A DNA stretch of 64,000 nt from Geothrix sp. 21YS21S-4 (GTDB taxonomy: Bacteria > Acidobacteriota > Holophagae > Holophagales > Holophagaceae), in contig NZ_CP132719.1 in NCBI RefSeq assembly GCF_030845995.1, forward strand, positions 2,790,001 through 2,854,000. The letters run 5' to 3'. Shown here one piece after another: positions 59,276 to 64,000 of the stretch; within the stretch, counting starts at the first letter, position 1; each line of letters opens with the position of its first letter. The notes beneath the pieces are model-generated. The model saw only the letters and a list, made by a program, of their open reading frames with translations. It was not told where the DNA came from and made no database searches. The translations under genes were made by a program, and so were the position numbers.

Positions 59276-60220
59276 ATGAAGCTGTGGAGCGACCGCCGCC
59301 TGCGCCTGTCCCTGACGGGGCTGGGCGTCCAGTACCTCCTCGCCCTGCTCGCCGTGGGCGCCTTTTCGGTGAATACGGGCAACAACCTGCTCTACCTGGT
59401 GTTCTCCCTCCTGCTCGGCGCCTTCCTGGTCTCCGGGGCCCTCAGCCGGCGCGCCCTCCAGGGCCTGCGGGTGGTGGGCGTGGAGGAAGGCAACCTCTTC
59501 GCCCGGGTGCGGGGCGGGCTCCGCCTGCGCCTCGCCGACGCGGGCCGGGGGCGGATCCGCGGGCTGGAGCTGGCCCTCACCCTGGAGGATGGCGAAGTCC
59601 AACCCACCTTCCTCGGTGCCGCGGAACGGGGCGGCGACACGGTGGTGGTCTTCCAGACCCGGGCCGCCCATCGCGGCTGGACCCGCGTCCGGCGCCTGGA
59701 GCTGCGCACCCGCTTTCCCTTCGGCCTGCTGGAGAAGTCCCGCTTTCTCGATCTGGACCACCGCGTCCTGGTGCTCCCCCATCCGCGCACGCCGCCCGCC
59801 GCGCCCACCGCCTGGCGCGGAGAAGGCCACCGCACCCTTTCGCAGGAGGGCGCCAGCAGCGCGGAAGGCGCGCGGCCCCTCCGCGCGGGGGATCCGCCCG
59901 GGCGGGTCCACTGGAAGCGCACGGCGCAGCGCCGCGAGCCCTGGGTGAGGACCTTCGAGGAGGAGCGCCCGCTGGGACTCCATTTGCGCCTCGACCTCTC
60001 CGCCTGGCCTCCGGGCGCCGCTTTCGAAGGCGAGCTGGAGCGGCTGTCGGGCGCGGTGCTCCAGGCCTGCCTCCAGAAGCGCGACGTCAGCCTGGAACTC
60101 CACGGCGCCGCGGGCGCCCGCGAGGTGCGCGGCCATACCGCCTGCTGGCGCGCGCTGGCCCAGGCCCGGGCGCAGCCCGCCGAGAACTCCCGGAGCGCTG
60201 CGGAAGCTCCGCTAGACTGA
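59276..60220 (+). CDS. DUF58 domain protein
   Basis: This 314-residue protein has two N-terminal helices (about 12-52) and a C-terminal DUF58 region including the GDPPGRVHWKRTAQRREPWVRTFEEE element. Such proteins usually accompany MoxR ATPases and transglutaminase-like genes, none of which are adjacent here. TAGGCT ends seven bases before the ATG. Function unknown; the fold resembles a VWA-like domain in related proteins. Confidence 0.82.
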   Translation: MKLWSDRRLRLSLTGLGVQYLLALLAVGAFSVNTGNNLLYLVFSLLLGAFLVSGALSRRALQGLRVVGVEEGNLFARVRGGLRLRLADAGRGRIRGLELALTLEDGEVQPTFLGAAERGGDTVVVFQTRAAHRGWTRVRRLELRTRFPFGLLEKSRFLDLDHRVLVLPHPRTPPAAPTAWRGEGHRTLSQEGASSAEGARPLRAGDPPGRVHWKRTAQRREPWVRTFEEERPLGLHLRLDLSAWPPGAAFEGELERLSGAVLQACLQKRDVSLELHGAAGAREVRGHTACWRALAQARAQPAENSRSAAEAPLD

Positions 60221-60240
60221 ACCCACCTCAGGAGGCACTG

Positions 60241-60657
60241 GTGTTCGACGATCCCCGTTCCGCGGCCTGGACCCCGCTCCTGGAGGCCGCCTGGAAGGCC
60301 CGGGGGAACGCCCACGCGCCCTATTCCCATTTCCAGGTGGGCGCCGCCCTGCTCACGGCTACCGGTGAGGTGGTGGGCGGGTGCAACGTCGAGAACGCCG
60401 CCTATCCCGTCACCCTGTGCGCCGAGCGGGGCGCCCTCAGCGCGGCGGTGGCCGCGGGGCTCCGGCCGGGCGGGCTGGTGGCCGCGGTGGTGGTGACGGA
60501 AGCGCCCCGGCTCACGCCGCCCTGCGGGGCCTGCCGCCAGGCCCTCGCCGAGTTTGCGGAAAGGCTGCCCATCCTGCTCGCCAACCGGGAGACGCGGGAG
60601 CTGCACCGGATCGAGGACCTGCTGCCCCACAGCTTCACGGGAAGCCATTTCCGGTAG
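60241..60657 (+). CDS. cdd: cytidine deaminase
   Basis: This 138-residue enzyme has the zinc motif CAER (Cys60, Glu62) preceded by NVENAAYPVTL and PPCGACRQ (Cys95, Cys98), as in tetrameric CDA. It deaminates cytidine and deoxycytidine for pyrimidine salvage. GTG start follows AGGAGG at good spacing; GCTAGACTGA lies about 30 bases upstream as -10. Confidence 0.93.
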   Translation: MFDDPRSAAWTPLLEAAWKARGNAHAPYSHFQVGAALLTATGEVVGGCNVENAAYPVTLCAERGALSAAVAAGLRPGGLVAAVVVTEAPRLTPPCGACRQALAEFAERLPILLANRETRELHRIEDLLPHSFTGSHFR

Positions 60658-60721
60658 GCCTGTTCACGGGGAATTCCCCCGCCTACACTTTCCGAACCCC
60701 GCAGGCATCCCGAGGCAGCGA

Positions 60722-63571
60722 ATGGCCATCGACCGCGTCAAAGTGAAGAAGGAGGCCGACAGGCTCCTCACGGCCGGCCGGGTCGAGCGGGCCATCGACG
60801 AGTTCCAGAAGCTGGTCGAGGACAATCCGAAGGACTACAACACCCTCAACCAGATCGGCGACCTGTGCATCCAGATCGGGCGCGTGAAGGAAGGGGTGGA
60901 GATCCACAAGCGGCTGGGCGGGGCCTACGAGCGCGACGGCTTCCACGCCCGCGCCGCCGCCATCTTCCAGAAGGTGGTGCGCAACGCCCCGGAGGACATC
61001 GACGCCGCCCAGCGCCTGGCGGACCTCTACCGCCAGATGAACAAGATCACGGACGCGGTGAAAGTCCACATGCAGGTGGCCGAGTACTTCCAGAAGAAGG
61101 GCCTGATCAAGCGCGCCCTGGAGGCCTTCAACAAGGTCGTGGACCTGGATCCCAAGAACCTGAAGATGAAGGTCCGGCTGGCGGACCTCTACAACAAGGA
61201 GGGGATGAAGGACCGGGCCGCAGGCATCTACCTGGAGGTGGCCGAATCCCTCGCCATGGAGCAGATGCACGGGGAGGCCAGCCAGATCCTGGAGCGGGCC
61301 AAGGCGATGGTCTCCACGCCCCAGGTCTTCCTGACCCAGAGCCGCCTGGGCGTCATCCAGGGCGACTACACCACCGCCGCCCAGCACCTGCGCGAGGGCC
61401 TCGCCAGCAATCCCCGCAACATGGAGCTGCTGGAGGCCCTGGCGGAGATCGAGCTGCGGAGCGGCCACCCCGACCGCGCCCTGGAGGCCCTGGCGGAAGT
61501 GGCCCAGCTTCCCGACAAGTCCCTGCCCCTCTGCGAGAAGGCGCTCCGCAACCTGGCCGCCTCCGGGCGCGGAGAAGAAGGGCTCCGCCTGTTCGCCCCC
61601 ATCGCCCGGGAATTGGCCCGCCGGGGCTCCGGCGACACCGTCGGCCGTACCCTCCGCACCGCCCTCCAGGGCCAGTTGGGAACCGAGGCCTGGCTCCTCC
61701 TGGCGGAAGTCGCCCACCAGAGCGGAAACCGCGCGGACCAGATCCACGCCCTCCAGAGCGCCTACGGGCTGGTTTCCGAGGGCAAGGACGAGAACCTCAC
61801 CGCCCAGTTGGCGAGCCAGATCCAGGCCCTGGGCGCCTCTCCGGGCGCCGCGCTGGCCGTGCCTTTCGGCGGGAACGCGGGATTCCAGGCGCCCGCCGCG
61901 CACGAGGTCACCCGTCACGGGGGCGAGACGGACCTGGATCCCGTCCGCCGCCTGCGGATCGACCAGCTCGCGCGGGAAGCCGAATCCCTTTTGCGGGGCG
62001 GCAGCCCCGAGCGCGCCGTGGAGACCTACCGGAAGGCGCTGGAGCTGGACCCGTCGGATCTCACCCTCATCGAAGCCGTGGTGGCGGTCCACCGGAGCAC
62101 GGGGCACCTCACCAAGGTCCAGATGCAGTACGTCCAGAGCGCCCAGGCCGTGGTGCAGCTCGGGAAGAAGCGGGAAGCCTCGCACCTGCTGGATCTCGCC
62201 GAGCAGCTGTTTCCCGGTTCCACCCGCATCCACCGGCTGACCCTGGGGCTGCCGGAACCCAACGCCTCGCGCCCGCCCGAGCCGCCCCAGCAGCAGCCCG
62301 TCCAAGCCGCGGCTCCCGCGCCCCTTCCGGCCCCCCCCGCGGTTCCACCGAGCGACCTGGACATCCTCATCGCGCTCGACCTTCCGGATTTCGAGCCTCC
62401 GCCGGTCCGGCTTTCGCCGCCCCTCTCCGCCCCGCTCCCGCCGCCCGCCCCGCTTCCGGCCTTCGACCTCATCCCCCTGGAGGAGCACCTTCCCCTCCTC
62501 CCGCCGGATCCCTTCGCGGTGGCCGCGGAACTGGCCGCTGCGGAACCCGCTCCCCCGCGCGAGCTTCCGCCGCCCGTCCCGCCGCCCGCGCCCCTCGACG
62601 ATGCCGACCTGAGCTGGATGGAGGACACCCTCACGGATCTGACGCCGCTGCCGGGTCCGCCGCCCTTCCTTCAGGAGGCCGCCGCGCCGCCGGAACCGGA
62701 CCTGCCGGTGCCCGTTCCCACCCAGGCGCTTCCGGATCCGTCCATCTTCTCCGCGCCCACGGCGCCCCTTCCGCCCATGCCCACGGAGATCCTGGCGCCG
62801 GACATCCTGGAGGCCCTGCCCTCCCTGTCCGCCGACGAGCCCGCGCCCTTGTCCGAGGAACTGGCGAGCTTCCTCGGCGACATCGACTTCCAGCTCGATT
62901 ACGGCAGCCCCGAGGAAGCCAAGATCGAGATCGAGAACGCCCTGCTGCAGTTCCCGGCCCATCCCGAGCTGAAGGCGCGGCTGGAGCGAGCGGAGGCTGC
63001 CCTGGAGCGCCTGGGCCTGGCCGCCAAGGCCGCCGGCGCCCTGGACGAGAGCGACTTCGCGAACTCCTTCTTCGACCTCACGGACGTCCTGGGCACCGCC
63101 CTCCTCGATTCCGGCGAGGGCGAGGAGATGCACGACGCCACGCGGGTGGTGGAGAAGGTCCAGAGCGTGGACGAGCTGTTCAGCGCCTTCCGCGAGGGCG
63201 TGGAGAAGCAGGTCAAGGGCGACGACTACGACACCCACTACAACCTGGGCATCGCCTACAAGGAGATGATGCTCATCGAGCCCGCCATCGAGGAGTTCAA
63301 GATCGCCATGGGCGATCCCGAGCGCACCCTGGAATGCTGCTCGATGCTCAGCATCTGCGAGCAGGCCCGCGGCGACCTGGACGCCGCCGTCGCGTGGCTG
63401 GCGCAGGGCATCGAAGCGCCCGGCTTCCCGCCCGAGGACAGCATCGGCCTCCGCTACGACCTGGCCGAGATCTACCTCCAGCAGGGCCACGCCGCCCTCG
63501 CCGCTGCCGAGTTCAAGACCGTCCACGGGATGGACCCCGACTACCGGGACGTGGCCGCGCGACTGGCCTGA
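60722..63571 (+). CDS. large TPR protein with Pro-rich linker
   Basis: This 949-residue protein has N-terminal TPRs (about 20-310), further repeats (410-520), a long Pro/Ala-rich acidic linker (about 525-720) and a C-terminal block with YDTHYNLGIAYKEMMLIEPAIEEF, typical of TPR proteins in Myxococcota and acidobacteria linked in places to motility and type IV pili. No such genes are adjacent, so the role is open. No signal peptide is visible, suggesting a cytosolic scaffold. TACACT -10 box and GAGG precede the ATG. Confidence 0.8.
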   Translation: MAIDRVKVKKEADRLLTAGRVERAIDEFQKLVEDNPKDYNTLNQIGDLCIQIGRVKEGVEIHKRLGGAYERDGFHARAAAIFQKVVRNAPEDIDAAQRLADLYRQMNKITDAVKVHMQVAEYFQKKGLIKRALEAFNKVVDLDPKNLKMKVRLADLYNKEGMKDRAAGIYLEVAESLAMEQMHGEASQILERAKAMVSTPQVFLTQSRLGVIQGDYTTAAQHLREGLASNPRNMELLEALAEIELRSGHPDRALEALAEVAQLPDKSLPLCEKALRNLAASGRGEEGLRLFAPIARELARRGSGDTVGRTLRTALQGQLGTEAWLLLAEVAHQSGNRADQIHALQSAYGLVSEGKDENLTAQLASQIQALGASPGAALAVPFGGNAGFQAPAAHEVTRHGGETDLDPVRRLRIDQLAREAESLLRGGSPERAVETYRKALELDPSDLTLIEAVVAVHRSTGHLTKVQMQYVQSAQAVVQLGKKREASHLLDLAEQLFPGSTRIHRLTLGLPEPNASRPPEPPQQQPVQAAAPAPLPAPPAVPPSDLDILIALDLPDFEPPPVRLSPPLSAPLPPPAPLPAFDLIPLEEHLPLLPPDPFAVAAELAAAEPAPPRELPPPVPPPAPLDDADLSWMEDTLTDLTPLPGPPPFLQEAAAPPEPDLPVPVPTQALPDPSIFSAPTAPLPPMPTEILAPDILEALPSLSADEPAPLSEELASFLGDIDFQLDYGSPEEAKIEIENALLQFPAHPELKARLERAEAALERLGLAAKAAGALDESDFANSFFDLTDVLGTALLDSGEGEEMHDATRVVEKVQSVDELFSAFREGVEKQVKGDDYDTHYNLGIAYKEMMLIEPAIEEFKIAMGDPERTLECCSMLSICEQARGDLDAAVAWLAQGIEAPGFPPEDSIGLRYDLAEIYLQQGHAALAAAEFKTVHGMDPDYRDVAARLA

Positions 63572-63634
63572 ACGGTTCCGCGTCGGCGAAGCCCCGTATC
63601 CCTGGCTTCCCGGCCCCTGGGAAAAGCCATTCCC

Positions 63635-63714
63635 AAAGCAGAGGAGCACCGAGGGACGGAGAAAAGCAGAGAAAAAATTCCGCTTCTCTCCGCCCTTCCG
63701 CGCTCCTCCGCTTT
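63635..63714. repeat. intergenic inverted repeat, GGAG-rich family
   Basis: Left arm 63635-63664 (AAAGCAGAGGAGCACCGAGG...) and right arm 63684-63714 are imperfect complements of about 30 bases around 19 bases. It lies in the convergent space between the TPR and cupin genes. Confidence 0.65.
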
Positions 63715-63774
63715 CATTCCTTGACCACGCGGATCCCCAACGCTCCGGGCCAAGAATCGCATCCATGAAGAGAG

Positions 63775-63800
63775 CTTTTCTTGATGTCTTGGTGGCGATC
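63775..63800. repeat. CACCAAG-family repeat arm, copy 5
   Basis: CTTTTCTTGATGTCTTGGTG matches the right arm of copies 1 and 3. The left arm is probably the degraded GGATCCCCAACGC stretch near 63731. It lies in the same convergent space as the GGAG-rich repeat. Confidence 0.55.
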
Positions 63801-63815
63801 CTTCTTTCTTGAACG

Positions 63816-64000
63816 TCAGATCCACGCGTCCTGGGCCGCCGTCAGTTCTCCGCCCGCTTCGCCCGTGTTGACCACGCCGCGGGGCTCGACCAGGAGCACC
63901 TGGCATTCCGAAGCGGCGCGGGTGATGTGCTCGCGGCCCTTCGGCACCACGAACATCTCCCCGGCCCGCAGGGTTACGGCGCCGTCCCGGAAGGCGATCT
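63816..64000 (-). CDS. cupin-domain protein (partial, C-terminus)
   Basis: The last 61 codons of a gene running off the window. They read [20 protein letters not shown], then [19 protein letters not shown], the second cupin motif (G-x5-P-x-G-x2-H) of mannose-6-phosphate-isomerase-like small cupins. The N-terminus is missing, so ligand and metal site cannot be judged. Confidence 0.7.
   Translation of the reverse strand, partial: IAFRDGAVTLRAGEMFVVPKGREHITRAASECQVLLVEPRGVVNTGEAGGELTAAQDAWI

Overview
The window is GC-rich, densely packed bacterial chromosome with many 1-4 base stop/start overlaps. A Gram-negative cell plan is shown by a TonB-dependent receptor, KDO and heptose genes (kdsA, gmhA), lipoproteins, DsbD and a Nuo-type complex I. 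Gene content and the intergenic repeats fit Acidobacteriota, perhaps class Holophagae (Geothrix-like). That placement is inference from memory, because no rRNA gene is present. I see no tRNA, rRNA, transposase, phage gene or CRISPR array.

Layout. 1-2.6 kb: end of an unknown gene, a nucleotide-exchange-type transporter and a Tat-exported epimerase-like protein. 2.7-10.5 kb: a heme/iron acquisition locus on the minus strand (AraC/PchR-like regulator, HutW-type radical SAM enzyme, TonB receptor, ECF S and T components, and a double ATPase read in frame into a HutX domain). 10.5-15.2 kb: CBS protein, acyl-CoA carboxyltransferase plus biotin carrier, ornithine carbamoyltransferase and two small exported proteins. 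15.2-22.3 kb: complex I genes in two blocks, nuoEF and nuoABCD, separated by yceI, a MarR regulator and a short flagellin-like gene. 22.5-25.9 kb: an overlapping ACP / degenerate FabZ / KS / chain-length-factor-like / SPOR cluster. 26-38 kb: RqcH-like NFACT protein, response-regulator diguanylate cyclase, DUF2339+DUF3999 pair, EamA transporter, Lrp regulator, kdsA, GNAT, an MTD1-like methylene-THF dehydrogenase and an endonuclease III fused to a BtuF-like domain. 38-47 kb: TlpA-like thioredoxin, DsbD, bacterioferritin and its ferredoxin, HD hydrolase, PTPS/QueD-like protein, polysaccharide deacetylase and FtsK. 47-64 kb: an AT-richer DUF6236-like gene, a membrane cytochrome P460-like protein, gmhA, hemW, EamA transporter, prolyl aminopeptidase, TPR proteins, DedA, smpB, ribE, amino acid permease, DUF58, cdd and the end of a cupin gene.

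How genes work together. The heme locus forms a plausible route from outer membrane (TonB receptor) through the inner membrane (ECF module) to cytosolic heme carrying and anaerobic ring opening (HutX, HutW). Fur-box-like 19-mers precede hutW, the AraC gene and bfd, linking heme uptake to the bfd-bfr iron store. Most other genes are housekeeping.

The more unusual items are the ATPase-HutX reading frame, the Nth-BtuF fusion, the MTD1-like enzyme, the KS/CLF mini-cluster with substituted active-site residues, hairpin-forming repeats in convergent gene junctions, duplicated gene 3' ends, and several apparently leaderless genes with a -10 box 5-7 bases before the start codon.
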